Below are positions 33,865 through 43,164 of a DNA stretch of 64,000 nucleotides, piece after piece. The stretch covers positions 62,001-126,000 of the forward strand of contig CAJUMU010000003.1 in NCBI GenBank assembly GCA_910587675.1. The letters run 5' to 3'. Below the pieces are notes generated by a model. It was not told the DNA's origin and did not search any database. It saw nothing but the letters and a program-made list of their open reading frames with translations. Both the position numbers and the translations under genes were made by a program. Each line of letters opens with the position of its first letter. Position 1 is the stretch's first letter. This DNA comes from an uncultured Alistipes sp. GTDB taxonomy: Bacteria > Bacteroidota > Bacteroidia > Bacteroidales > Rikenellaceae.

Positions 33865-35001
33865 ATGGATTTGTTTCAAGTATATTCCCTGCTCGACATG
33901 GAGCCAGTGAAGGCTCGCGGAGCCTATCTGTGGGATAGCAACGGCGTGGAGTACCTCGACTTTTACGGAGGGCACGCGGTTATCTCGATAGGTCACACCC
34001 ATCCGCACTATGTCGAGAAGATCACCGAGCAATTGGGACGCATCGGATTCTATTCGAACGCCGTCGTAAACAACCTGCAACGCGAACTGGCCGAGAAACT
34101 CGGCGAGTTGTCGGGTTATCCCGATTACGAACTGTTTCTGTGCAACAGCGGCGCCGAGGCCAACGAGAACGCCCTGAAGCTGGCGTCGTTCACCACGGGG
34201 CGCAGCCGCGTGCTGGCCATGCGCGGAGCGTTCCACGGCCGCACGAGCATGGCCGTGGCCGCGACCGACAACCCCGCGATTCAGGCGCCCGTGAACCGCA
34301 CCGACAAGGTGACCTTCACCGGCCTCAACGACATCGACGCCATGCGCGCCGAGCTCCGCACGGGCGAATACGCCGCCGTCATCGTCGAGGGCATCCAAGG
34401 CGTGAACGGCATCCGTGTGGCGTCGGACGAGTTCCTGCGCGCCGTGCGCGAGGAGTGCGACGCGACGGGCACGATCATGATTCTCGACGAGGTGCAGTCG
34501 GGTTACGGACGCAGCGGACGTTTCTTCGCCCACCAATGGTCGGGCGTCAGGGCCGACATAATATCACTCGCCAAGGGCATCGCCAACGGATTCCCCGTGG
34601 GCGCAATAATGATCTCGCCCGCGATCCCCGCCAAGAAAGGCATGCTCGGCACTACTTTCGGAGGCAGTCATCTGGCTTGCGCGGCAGCCATCGCCGTGGC
34701 GGACGTGGCCAAGAGCGAGAATCTGGTGGAGAACGCCCGCGTGGCGGGCGAGAAGATCGCGGCGGCCATCGAGGGAGTGAGCGGCGTGGAGGATATCCGC
34801 GGCCGAGGGCTCATGATAGGCGTCGATCTGGCGGTTCCGCAGGCCGATTTCCGCAACGTGTTGATGCGCAAGCACCATATCATGACGGGATACAGCGGAA
34901 AGAACACCTTGCGTCTGCTGCCGCCGCTCATCATAGGCGACCGCGAGGTGGAGCGTTTCGCCGAGGCGTTCCGCGCCACGGCGGCCGAGACGGGAATGTA
35001 G
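33865..35001 (+). CDS. argD: acylornithine aminotransferase
   Basis: PLP enzyme converting N-acylglutamate semialdehyde to N-acylornithine. The 378-residue class III aminotransferase has CNSGAEANENALKLA, FHGRTSMAVAATDN, the ILDEVQSGYGRSG aspartate, and the Schiff-base lysine in SLAKGIANGFP. An upstream GTG (33856) is in frame, but ATG 33865 (MDLFQVYSLLD) fits better. It could also act on succinyldiaminopimelate, as ArgD often does. Confidence 0.94.
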   Translation: MDLFQVYSLLDMEPVKARGAYLWDSNGVEYLDFYGGHAVISIGHTHPHYVEKITEQLGRIGFYSNAVVNNLQRELAEKLGELSGYPDYELFLCNSGAEANENALKLASFTTGRSRVLAMRGAFHGRTSMAVAATDNPAIQAPVNRTDKVTFTGLNDIDAMRAELRTGEYAAVIVEGIQGVNGIRVASDEFLRAVREECDATGTIMILDEVQSGYGRSGRFFAHQWSGVRADIISLAKGIANGFPVGAIMISPAIPAKKGMLGTTFGGSHLACAAAIAVADVAKSENLVENARVAGEKIAAAIEGVSGVEDIRGRGLMIGVDLAVPQADFRNVLMRKHHIMTGYSGKNTLRLLPPLIIGDREVERFAEAFRATAAETGM

Positions 35002-35066
35002 ATCGAACGGTCCGCGCCCGCGTTATCTTCGGCGGGGCATTACCGAATAAAACAAAACTTTTTCCG

Positions 35067-35828
35067 ATGAAGATAAAGGTCATAAAGATCGGCGGCAAGC
35101 TGATCGAAAACGAAGATGTGCTCGCTTCGCTGTGCGACTCCTTGGCGTCGCTCGGCGAAGCGTTCGTCTTGGTGCACGGCGGCGGCGTGATGGGTTCGCA
35201 CCTCGCCGAGAAGTTGGGCGTGGAGGTCAGAATGCACGACGGACGCCGCATAACCGACGCCGCGACGCTCGACATAGCCGTCATGGCTTACGGCGGTCTG
35301 GCGAACAAGCGGGTGACGGCGGCGTTGCAGGCGCGCGGAGTGAATGCCTGCGGACTCTCGGGCTGCGACATGGGCATGGTGGTCTCGCACCGCCGTCCCG
35401 TGGGCGAGATCGACTGGGGCTTCGTCGGCGACGTCGACGCGGTGAATGTCGATGCGCTGTCGATGCTGCTCGACGCGGGCGCGACGCCCGTCATTTCGCC
35501 CATCACCTGCTCCCGCTCGGGCGAACTGCTCAATACCAATGCCGACAGCGTGGCCTCGGCCGTGGCGACGGGACTCGCGGCGAAGTACGACGTGGAGCTG
35601 GTCTTCACGCTCGACAAGGCGGGCGTGCTGCTCGACGTCGACGACGATTCGTCGCTCATCCCCACCATAACGCCCGAGTCGTACGCCGCTCTACGAGCCG
35701 AGAATAAGATACATTCGGGAATGATCCCCAAGATCGACAACGCCTACAAGACCATCGAGGCGGGCGTGGGATCGGTGCGCATCACCTCGCCGAACGACCT
35801 CACAGGCGGCACGATAGTGGTAAAATAG
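35067..35828 (+). CDS. argB: acetylglutamate kinase family (N-acylglutamate kinase)
   Basis: Phosphorylates the gamma-carboxyl of N-acylglutamate. The 253-residue amino-acid kinase shows KIGGKLIENED, the VLVHGGGVMGSHLAEK glycine loop near residues 38-53, GDVDAVNVDAL and KIDNAYKTIEAGVGSVRI. The long open frame extending upstream is a shadow of argD. No transcarbamylase gene lies between argD and argB. Confidence 0.94.
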   Translation: MKIKVIKIGGKLIENEDVLASLCDSLASLGEAFVLVHGGGVMGSHLAEKLGVEVRMHDGRRITDAATLDIAVMAYGGLANKRVTAALQARGVNACGLSGCDMGMVVSHRRPVGEIDWGFVGDVDAVNVDALSMLLDAGATPVISPITCSRSGELLNTNADSVASAVATGLAAKYDVELVFTLDKAGVLLDVDDDSSLIPTITPESYAALRAENKIHSGMIPKIDNAYKTIEAGVGSVRITSPNDLTGGTIVVK

Positions 35829-35834
35829 ATCGCC

Positions 35835-36899
35835 ATGCGAACGATGACACACACCGATGCCGTCGAGCTGCTCAAACGGCTCATCGCCACGCCGTCGCCC
35901 AGCCGCGAGGAGTCGGCCGCGGCCGATCTCGTCGAAGCGGAGTTCGCACGACGGGGATTCGCGCCGCGCCGCAAGGGCAACAACGTGTGGGCGGAGGCCG
36001 CCGAGCGCGACCCGCGCAAGCCTACCCTGCTGCTCGACGCGCATATCGACACCGTGAAGCCCACCTCGGCTTGGACCCGCGATCCGTTCGTCGCGACGGA
36101 AGAAGACGGCCGTCTGTACGGTTTGGGCAGCAACGACACGGGCGGCAGCGTGGTGTCGCTAATGGCCGTCTTCACCCGACTCGCCGCGACCGAGCAGCCC
36201 TACAATCTGATCTGCCTCGCCTCGGCCGAGGAGGAGGTGACGGGCGCGGGAGGCGTCCGCGCCGTGCTGGAGGACTTGGGCCGCATAGACTTCGCCGTGG
36301 TGGGCGAACCGACGGGAATGCGTCCCGCCGTGGCGGAGAAGGGTCTGCTGGTGCTCGACTGCACGGCGCACGGCCGCGCGGGGCATGCCGCGCGCGACGA
36401 GGGCGAGAATGCGATATACAAGGCTCTGAAAGATATCGAGTGGTTCCGCAGTTACCGTCTCGACCGCGTGTCGCAGCTCTTGGGTCCCGTGAAGATGACC
36501 GTTACGGGCATTCAGGCGGGCACGCAACACAACGTCATCCCCGCCGAGTGCCGTTTCACGGTCGACATAAGGGTCAACGAATGCTATACCAACGCCGAGA
36601 TTCTCGACGAGGTGCGCGGACACGTGTCGTGCGACATCGCGCCGCGCTCGACGCATCTCAACTCGTCGGCGATCCCCGCCTCGCACCCCGCCGTGCGGCG
36701 TCTGGAGGCTATGGGACGCGAACCCTTCGGGTCGCCCACGCTGTCGAATCAGGCGGTGATGCCCTTCGCGACGCTGAAGATCGGCCCGGGCGACAGCGCT
36801 CGTTCGCATACGGCCGACGAATATATCCTCACCGACGAAATAGCCGAGGCGATAGAGATCTACTGCGCCATGCTCGACGGGCTTGATTTGACAGAATAA
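35835..36899 (+). CDS. argE: M20 family acylornithine/acylcitrulline deacylase
   Basis: Removes the N-acyl group from the arginine precursor, citrulline or ornithine form. The 354-residue M20 zinc peptidase has LLDAHIDTVKP, the bridging aspartate in GLGSNDTGGS, the general base in LASAEEEVTGAGG, GEPTGM, and the C-terminal zinc histidine in ARSHTADEYI. By analogy with the Bacteroides succinyl pathway it may be a desuccinylase acting on N-succinylcitrulline; this is inference. Starts at 35835 or 35844; six bases after argB. Confidence 0.88.
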   Translation: MRTMTHTDAVELLKRLIATPSPSREESAAADLVEAEFARRGFAPRRKGNNVWAEAAERDPRKPTLLLDAHIDTVKPTSAWTRDPFVATEEDGRLYGLGSNDTGGSVVSLMAVFTRLAATEQPYNLICLASAEEEVTGAGGVRAVLEDLGRIDFAVVGEPTGMRPAVAEKGLLVLDCTAHGRAGHAARDEGENAIYKALKDIEWFRSYRLDRVSQLLGPVKMTVTGIQAGTQHNVIPAECRFTVDIRVNECYTNAEILDEVRGHVSCDIAPRSTHLNSSAIPASHPAVRRLEAMGREPFGSPTLSNQAVMPFATLKIGPGDSARSHTADEYILTDEIAEAIEIYCAMLDGLDLTE

Positions 36900-36974
36900 A
36901 ATCCGTATCTTCGCGGATGCTCGGGGCCGCGCGCAACGCCGGCCGCCGTAAATTAATATTACAAACAGACTGAA

Positions 36975-38303
36975 ATGAAACTTTGGGATAAGGGATACGC
37001 CACCGACTCTTTCGTGGAGGAGTTCACCGTGGGGCGCGACCGCGAAATGGATCTGTACTTGGCCGAGGCCGACGTGCTGGGCAACATGGCCCACATGCGG
37101 ATGCTAAACTCGATAGGCCTGATCTCCGACAAGGATAGGGCCGCCTTGGAAAAGGGGCTTAAAAAGATATACGCCGCGGTTCGGCGCGGCGAGTTCCGCA
37201 TCGACGAGGGGGTGGAGGACGTCCACTCGCAGGTGGAATTCATGCTCACGGCCGAGTGCGGCGACGCGGGCAAGCGCATCCACACGGGCCGTTCGCGCAA
37301 CGATCAGGTGATGGTCGACATAAAGCTATTTTCGCGCAGCGCGCTCGTGGCGTTGCAGCAGAGCGTGCGCGCGCTGTTCGACGTGCTGATCTCGAAAGCC
37401 GACGAGTACAAGGAGGTGCTCATGCCCGGGTACACCCACATGCAGGTGGCGATGCCCTCGTCGTTCGGCATGTGGCTGAGCGCATACGCCGAGGCTTTGG
37501 CCGACGATATGCTGCTGCTCGACGCCGCTTACAAATTAGTGAACACCAATCCGCTCGGTTCGGGCGCGGGATACGGGTCGTCGGTGCCGCTCGACCGCCG
37601 CATGACAACCCGACTGTTAGGCTTCGACGATCTGGCCTACAACTCGATCTACGCACAGATGCAGCGCGGCAAGACCGAACGCACCGTGCTGACGGCCATC
37701 GCCGCCGTGGCCGCGACGCTGGGCCGTCTGGCGCAGGACGTGTGCCTCTACTCGTGCGCCAACTTCGGGTTCGTGAAGCTGCCCGACGCCTTCACCACGG
37801 GGTCGAGCATCATGCCCCACAAGAAGAATCCCGACATATTCGAACTCATCCGCGCCAAGTGCAACCGCTTGCAGGCCCTGCCGACGGAGGTGACGCTCAT
37901 CATGACCAACCTGCCGTCGGGATATTTCCGCGACATGCAGCTTACCAAGGAGATCTACATCCCCGCATTCAAGGAGATAGGCGACGCCCTGCGCATGGCG
38001 GGCGAGGGAATCGAGCGCATGAGCATCGACCGCGACATACTGCGCGACGACAAATACAAATATCTCTTCACCGTGGAGGATGTCAACGACGCCGTGGCGC
38101 GCGGCGTGCCTTTCCGCGACGCCTATCGCGAGGTGGGCATGCGGGTGCAGAACGGCACGTACGAGCACGACGGCCGCGAGTTGCGCCACACGCACGAGGG
38201 CAGCATCGGCAACCTGTGCCTCGACGGCATACGCGCCAAATTCGAGCGTCACGCGTTCGATTACGCCCCTGCGCTGAAAGCCGAGGAGGAGTTGATGAAG
38301 TAG
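36975..38303 (+). CDS. argH: argininosuccinate lyase
   Basis: Cleaves argininosuccinate to arginine and fumarate, the last step of the pathway. The 442-residue protein shows DVHSQVEFMLT, HTGRSRNDQVMVDIKLF, GYTHMQVAMPSSFG and the signature TTGSSIMPHKKNPDIFELIR. It follows argE after 75 bases and ends four bases before the GTG start of thiL. Confidence 0.96.
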   Translation: MKLWDKGYATDSFVEEFTVGRDREMDLYLAEADVLGNMAHMRMLNSIGLISDKDRAALEKGLKKIYAAVRRGEFRIDEGVEDVHSQVEFMLTAECGDAGKRIHTGRSRNDQVMVDIKLFSRSALVALQQSVRALFDVLISKADEYKEVLMPGYTHMQVAMPSSFGMWLSAYAEALADDMLLLDAAYKLVNTNPLGSGAGYGSSVPLDRRMTTRLLGFDDLAYNSIYAQMQRGKTERTVLTAIAAVAATLGRLAQDVCLYSCANFGFVKLPDAFTTGSSIMPHKKNPDIFELIRAKCNRLQALPTEVTLIMTNLPSGYFRDMQLTKEIYIPAFKEIGDALRMAGEGIERMSIDRDILRDDKYKYLFTVEDVNDAVARGVPFRDAYREVGMRVQNGTYEHDGRELRHTHEGSIGNLCLDGIRAKFERHAFDYAPALKAEEELMK

Positions 38304-38307
38304 CGGC

Positions 38308-39246
38308 GTGACGGAGTTCGGATTCATAGAGCACGTGGCGCGTCTCTTCGCCGACGCCGACCGTCACGGATGGGAGGCCATCGGCGACGACTGCACGGTG
38401 CTGCCGCTCGGCGACGAGGCTATCGCGCTGACGACCGACCTGCTCGTCGAGGGGGTCCACTTCCTGCGCGACGGGATCTCGGCGCGCGAACTGGGTCGCA
38501 AATCACTGGCCGTGAATCTGAGCGACGTGGCGGCGATGGGCCTCAAGCCCCGAGCCACGCTGCTGTCTGTCGCCCTGCCCGCCGACGTCGGCAAGGAGTG
38601 GGCGCACGGGTTCGCTGCGGGTTATCGCGAACTCGCGGCCGAATACGACGTCGCGTTGGTCGGCGGAGACACCACGGCCTCGAAAAACGGAATAACGATA
38701 AGCGTGACGGCCATAGGCCGCGGCCCGCTGGCGCACGTGAAACGCCGCGCGGCGGCGCGCGCGGGCGATGCGATATTCGTCGGCGGGGAGCTCGGAGCCT
38801 CGGCCGCGGGGCTCGAAGATATTCTGAAGGGGCGGCACGACAGTACGTTCGCCGCGGCGCACCGCAATCCCGCGCCGCAGGTTTTCGAGGGCGAGTGGTT
38901 GGGCGGCCGCGCGGAGGTGCATGCCATGATGGATATCTCGGACGGGACGGCATCCGACCTGCTTCACATTCTGCGCGCTTCGTCGTGCGGAGCCGAAATA
39001 ACGGTAGAGGATATTCCCGCCGCGAAAGGAGACGTGGCGACGGCGGTATGCGGCGGCGAGGATTACAAGCTGCTCTTCACCGTCGAGGCGGCCGCGGCCG
39101 ACGAATTGCAGCGCGACTTCGCCGAAAGATTCGGCCGCACCATCCATCGCATAGGGCGCATAACCGAATCGGCGACGCCCGTCATCCGCTGGATCGACCG
39201 CGGCCGCGAGATCATGCCCTCATGGCACGGATTCGAGCATTTTTAA
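38308..39246 (+). CDS. thiL: thiamine-monophosphate kinase
   Basis: Phosphorylates thiamine monophosphate to the diphosphate cofactor. The 312-residue PurM-fold protein has the Mg-ATP motif AIGDDCTVLPL at about residues 24-34, TTDLLVEGVHF, VALVGGDTTASKNG and MMDISDGTASDL. The start is GTG at 38308, four bases after argH, so it is probably translated from the arginine operon mRNA although it belongs to another pathway. Confidence 0.93.
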   Translation: MTEFGFIEHVARLFADADRHGWEAIGDDCTVLPLGDEAIALTTDLLVEGVHFLRDGISARELGRKSLAVNLSDVAAMGLKPRATLLSVALPADVGKEWAHGFAAGYRELAAEYDVALVGGDTTASKNGITISVTAIGRGPLAHVKRRAAARAGDAIFVGGELGASAAGLEDILKGRHDSTFAAAHRNPAPQVFEGEWLGGRAEVHAMMDISDGTASDLLHILRASSCGAEITVEDIPAAKGDVATAVCGGEDYKLLFTVEAAAADELQRDFAERFGRTIHRIGRITESATPVIRWIDRGREIMPSWHGFEHF

Positions 39247-39260
39247 TCGGAAGTATACGG

Positions 39261-39355
39261 TTCGGGAGTGCGGCTTGCGAGTCGTAGCCTGCGGAGTGAG
39301 CGATAGCGAGCCTCCGCGGGGCGAGGCTACGGCTCGCGCGGCTCCGAGGAGCCGC
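39261..39355 (-). repeat. family 1 palindromic repeat with three covarying stems
   Basis: Minus orientation. Stem a GCGGCTC/GAGCCGC, stem b GCGAGCC/GGCTCGC, stem c GTAGCCT/AGGCTAC: each differs from the majority form at matched positions on both arms. It sits between the 3' ends of the convergent thiL and HAD genes. Confidence 0.85.
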
Positions 39356-39360
39356 AATTA

Positions 39361-39969
39361 CTATATATTCAATCCGTAAATCCCCTTCAAATCCTGCTCC
39401 AATTTCGCGGCCGATTCGAACCGCAACCCCTCCATCCCCACGACGCGGGCGGCGGCGACATTCGTCGCGTTGTCGTCGACAAATAACGACTCCGCGGCAT
39501 TCAGACCGTAACGGTCGAGCAGGCAGCGATATATGCGCTCGTCGGGCTTTACCAGACATTCGTCGCCCGAGACCACGATCCCCTCCAGCAAAGAGAAGAC
39601 CTCGTAACGGTCGCGCATCGACGGAAAGGTCTCGTTCGACCAGTTGGTGAGTCCGTACACGCCGTAACCCGCCGCCTTCAGGCGTCGCACGACATCGGCC
39701 GTGCCCTCCACCTCGCCGCCGATCATCTCGATCCAGCGGCTGCGATATATCCCGATGGCATCGGCCCACTCGGGGTGGCGCGCCGACAGCTCAGCCACGC
39801 AATCGGCGAAGGGGCGGCCCGCATCCATCTGCACGTTCCACTCGCCCGTGCATATATTCTCGATGAACCAACGGCTCTTTTGCTCGTCGCCGAAATAGCC
39901 GTCGTAAAGATAGCGGGGATTCCAGTCGACCAACACGCCGCCGAAATCGAATACGATGTTTTTTATCAT
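39361..39969 (-). CDS. HAD-superfamily hydrolase (haloacid dehalogenase-like phosphatase)
   Basis: A 202-residue phosphatase-type HAD protein. Motif I VFDFGGVLVDWNP (about residues 5-17) carries the nucleophile and acid aspartates, motif II is YGLTNWSNE, the lysine is in VKPDERIY, and motif III FVDDNATNVAAARVVGM. It resembles the GMP-cleaving/sugar-phosphate HAD-IA group (YihX-like). It sits convergent to thiL and upstream of nothing related; substrate unknown. Confidence 0.87.
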   Translation of the reverse strand: MIKNIVFDFGGVLVDWNPRYLYDGYFGDEQKSRWFIENICTGEWNVQMDAGRPFADCVAELSARHPEWADAIGIYRSRWIEMIGGEVEGTADVVRRLKAAGYGVYGLTNWSNETFPSMRDRYEVFSLLEGIVVSGDECLVKPDERIYRCLLDRYGLNAAESLFVDDNATNVAAARVVGMEGLRFESAAKLEQDLKGIYGLNI

Positions 39970-40037
39970 AACTCCAAATTCATTATCCTTATCACTCGCG
40001 CTAAAGGCCTTCGGCCGCCGCAGGGGACTGCGGAAAA

Positions 40038-41831
40038 CTATTGCGATATCTTGACCAACGCCTCGCGATAGGCGTTCAGTATGCGCGACTTCGATATGAA
40101 GCCCAAATAACGGTTGTCGCGATCCACCACGGGCAGCATCCACGTGCGGTTGGCCTCGAAATGCGGCAGGATGCTCTGCACCAGCTCGTGTTCGAGGATC
40201 TTGTAGGGAGGCTGGATCATGTAATGGGTGATCGAACGTCCCCACCGCTCGCGCTTGAACATATCCTCGCGCAGATCGTCCAACTGCACCACGCCCAACA
40301 GACGTCCGAAGTTGTCGATTACGGGGAATATGTTGCGGTGCGCCGACGATATGATGCTCACCACGTCGCCTAACGTATAGTGCTCCTTGATGCGGATGAA
40401 ATCGGTCTCCATCAAATCCTCCAGCCGCAGGAACACGAACACCGACTGGTCCTTGTCGTGGGTCAGAAGCTCGCCGCGCATGCGCAACTGCTTGGTGTAG
40501 ATCGAATCGTGGTCGAGCGTGTAATCGACGGCGAACGATATCGAGGCCACGATCATCAACGGAATGAACAGACCGTAACCGTTCGACAGCTCGGCGATGA
40601 GGAATATCGACGTAAGCGGAGCCTTCATCACGCCCGCCATGACGCCGGCCATGCCTACCAGAGTGAACGACACCACCGACACCTGCCAATGAAAACAGAC
40701 GTTGCACACCAGCGCGACGATCGCCCCCATGAAGGCCCCCACGAAGAGCGAGGGCGCGAACGTACCTCCCACGCCGCCCGAGGCGTTGGTGGTGGCCATA
40801 GCTATGACCTTGAAGAACATGATGGCCGTCACGTACACGATCGCCACCCACTCTATTCCGCTGAACTTGAAGAACAGCGAGTTGTCGAACAATGCCGCCA
40901 CGTTGCCGTGCATGAGCGACGTCATGCCCTCGTAACCCTCGCCGTAGAGCGGCGGAAAGACGAAGATGAGCACGCCGAGGACGACACCCGCGCAGGCCCA
41001 GCGCTTATATTGCGAGCCTATGCCCTTTATGAATCTGCCCACCACCGAGTTCACCGACGTGAAATAGTAGGACATGAATCCGCAGCAGACGCCCAGAACG
41101 ATATAAAGAGGGATCTGTTTCAGCACGAAGGCGTCGGCCTCGCTCAGGGTGACCGATATGATGGGGTCGAATCCGCGGAACACCAACGCCACCGTCGTCG
41201 CCGTAACGGACGATATGAGCAGCGGGATGACCGACGCCGCCGTGATGTCGAGCATCAGGATCTCCAGCACGAACACCACGCCCGAGATCGGAGCCTTGAA
41301 TATGGCCGCCACGGCCGCGCCCGCGCCGCAGCAGAGCATCAACGTCAGTTCCTTGTAATTGAGTCGCGCCATCTTACCGACATTCGAGCCGATGGCCGCG
41401 CCCGTGAGAACGATCGGAGCCTCGGGACCTACCGAACCGCCGAATCCGATGGTCGTGGCGCCGCCCACGACCGAGCTCCAGCAGTTGTGCGGCGCGATAC
41501 GCGAATCGCGCCGCGACATGGCGTAGAGCACGCGGGTCACGCCCTCCGAGATCTCGTCCTTGACGATGTACTTCACGAACAGCGTGGCCAGCACGATTCC
41601 CACGGCGGGGTACACGAGGTAGAGGAACTGCGCCCTATCGGCGGGGAACCACGTCACCAGAGCCGAACGCACGCCGTAGAGAAGAATCTCGAACACGCAC
41701 GTCCCGAGTCCCGCCAGCGCGCCCACGACCACAGCCAGCAGAATGAGCAACTGACGGTTGCTCAAACGCTTCAATCGGGCGAGAAGCCAATGCGACACCC
41801 TGTCTCTGATAGTAGATATCGACATATTCAA
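40038..41831 (-). CDS. CLC family chloride channel/antiporter with CBS domains
   Basis: A 597-residue CLC protein: about ten membrane helices (residues 25-440), the GFGGSVGPEAPIV loop with the gating glutamate retained, GGVGGTFAPSLFVG for the second anion-coordinating loop, and two C-terminal CBS domains (residues about 465-595). The first selectivity loop, GSGIP in most CLCs, reads SEGVT, so the central serine is replaced by glutamate. Alternative start at 41825. Whether it is a channel or exchanger cannot be read. Confidence 0.92.
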   Translation of the reverse strand: MNMSISTIRDRVSHWLLARLKRLSNRQLLILLAVVVGALAGLGTCVFEILLYGVRSALVTWFPADRAQFLYLVYPAVGIVLATLFVKYIVKDEISEGVTRVLYAMSRRDSRIAPHNCWSSVVGGATTIGFGGSVGPEAPIVLTGAAIGSNVGKMARLNYKELTLMLCCGAGAAVAAIFKAPISGVVFVLEILMLDITAASVIPLLISSVTATTVALVFRGFDPIISVTLSEADAFVLKQIPLYIVLGVCCGFMSYYFTSVNSVVGRFIKGIGSQYKRWACAGVVLGVLIFVFPPLYGEGYEGMTSLMHGNVAALFDNSLFFKFSGIEWVAIVYVTAIMFFKVIAMATTNASGGVGGTFAPSLFVGAFMGAIVALVCNVCFHWQVSVVSFTLVGMAGVMAGVMKAPLTSIFLIAELSNGYGLFIPLMIVASISFAVDYTLDHDSIYTKQLRMRGELLTHDKDQSVFVFLRLEDLMETDFIRIKEHYTLGDVVSIISSAHRNIFPVIDNFGRLLGVVQLDDLREDMFKRERWGRSITHYMIQPPYKILEHELVQSILPHFEANRTWMLPVVDRDNRYLGFISKSRILNAYREALVKISQ

Positions 41832-41880
41832 AAGGTTATTTCATTAATCGGCGTATCGGCGCAATCCCGCGCCGCATAAT

Positions 41881-41917
41881 CCGCCGAGGCTCGCGCATTC
41901 CCGTCGCGGCGGCGAAC
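41881..41917 (+). repeat. family 4 repeat fragment
   Basis: CCGCCGAGGCTCGCGCAT, CGGCGGCGAACG resemble the 3' half of the family 4 copy at 7368-7467. It lies between trpS and the CLC gene. Confidence 0.4.
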
Positions 41918-41919
41918 GC

Positions 41920-43011
41920 CTACTTTCCCTGCTTGTACATCTCCGACTGGCGGCGGATCATGTCGGCGTCCTCGAAATAGTTTATCTTCATCGAACGCTT
42001 CACCATCTCCAGCGTCTCGGCCGCCTCGGCGCGCGCGACAACGCAACCGCGTCGCAACATGTCGTACACGCCCTCGATATCGCGCTCGTACTCCTTGCGA
42101 CGCTCGCGTATCGGCTCCAAAGCCTGCTGAAGCACGGAATTGAGGAACTTCTTGACCTTCACGTCGCCCAAGCCTCCCCTTTGATAGTGGGCCTTCAACT
42201 CATCGAGCGATGCGTAATCGGGCAGGAACTCGGCGAAGTGCTCGGGACGCGAAAAGGCGTCGAGATAGGTGAATACGCAGTTGCCCTCCAGCGACCCGGG
42301 ATCCTCTATGCGGAGATGGTTGGGGTCGGTGTACATGCTCATCACCTTCTTGCGTACATCCTCGGCCGTATCCGACAGATAGATGCAGTTACCCAACGAC
42401 TTGCTCATCTTGGCCTTGCCGTCGGTGCCGGGCAGACGCAGGCACGCGGCATTCTTCGGGAGCAGGATCTCGGGCTCGACCAGCGTCGGGCCGTAAACCG
42501 AGTTGAACTTGTGGACTATCTCGCGGGTCTGTTCCACCATCGGCTCCTGATCCTCGCCCGCGGGCACGGTCGTCGCGCGAAAAGCGGTGATGTCCGACGC
42601 CTGCGAAATGGGATAGGTGTAGAATCCGACGGGAATCGACTTGCCGAACTCGCGCATCACGATCTCGCTCTTTACCGTCGGGTTGCGCTCCAGACGGGCC
42701 ACCGTGACGAGGTTCATGTAATAGAACGCCAATTCGCACAGCTCAGGAATCCGGCTCTGGATGAATATGGTCGACTTGGCGGGATCGATGCCGCACGAGA
42801 GATAGTCGAGCGCGACTTCGATTATGTTCTCGCGCACCTTGTCGGGATTGTCGGCGTTGTCGGTGAGCGCCTGCGCGTCGGCTATCATTATGAAAATCTT
42901 CTCGAACGCGCCCGAGTCCTGCAACTCGACGCGCTGGCGGAGCGAACCCACATAGTGTCCCAAATGGAGCTTGCCCGTGGGGCGGTCGCCCGTAAGTATT
43001 ACTTTACCCAT
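41920..43011 (-). CDS. trpS: tryptophanyl-tRNA synthetase
   Basis: Charges tRNA-Trp. The 363-residue class Ic synthetase has the HIGH-type motif PTGKLHLGHYVGSL at about residues 11-24, AGEDQEPMVEQTREI, and KMSKS in GKAKMSKSLGN. It is divergent from oxyR and 88 bases upstream of the CLC gene on the same strand. Confidence 0.96.
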   Translation of the reverse strand: MGKVILTGDRPTGKLHLGHYVGSLRQRVELQDSGAFEKIFIMIADAQALTDNADNPDKVRENIIEVALDYLSCGIDPAKSTIFIQSRIPELCELAFYYMNLVTVARLERNPTVKSEIVMREFGKSIPVGFYTYPISQASDITAFRATTVPAGEDQEPMVEQTREIVHKFNSVYGPTLVEPEILLPKNAACLRLPGTDGKAKMSKSLGNCIYLSDTAEDVRKKVMSMYTDPNHLRIEDPGSLEGNCVFTYLDAFSRPEHFAEFLPDYASLDELKAHYQRGGLGDVKVKKFLNSVLQQALEPIRERRKEYERDIEGVYDMLRRGCVVARAEAAETLEMVKRSMKINYFEDADMIRRQSEMYKQGK

Positions 43012-43111
43012 CGTTATATCGCTTAAATTAAATAACTTAAAAATTCGGGCCCCATCCTTGCGCCCCTATTAGCTGCAAAAATACTAATTTATGTCCGCGG
43101 GGCCAAAAAAC

Positions 43112-43142
43112 TTGACGCCTATAATTTTTTTTTATACATTTG
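43112..43142 (+). promoter_or_regulatory. oxyR promoter
   Basis: TTG at 43112-43114, 20-base spacer, TACATTTG at 43135-43142; perfect consensus, 22 bases before the ATG. Confidence 0.8.
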
Positions 43143-43164
43143 CGTAAATATTTACCCGTTCCCT

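Noticed and set aside
36888..36913. Internal promoter before argH (TTG and TATCTTCG)
   Set aside because: Spacer is only 15 bases and the -7 box has a mismatch in the TTTG core.
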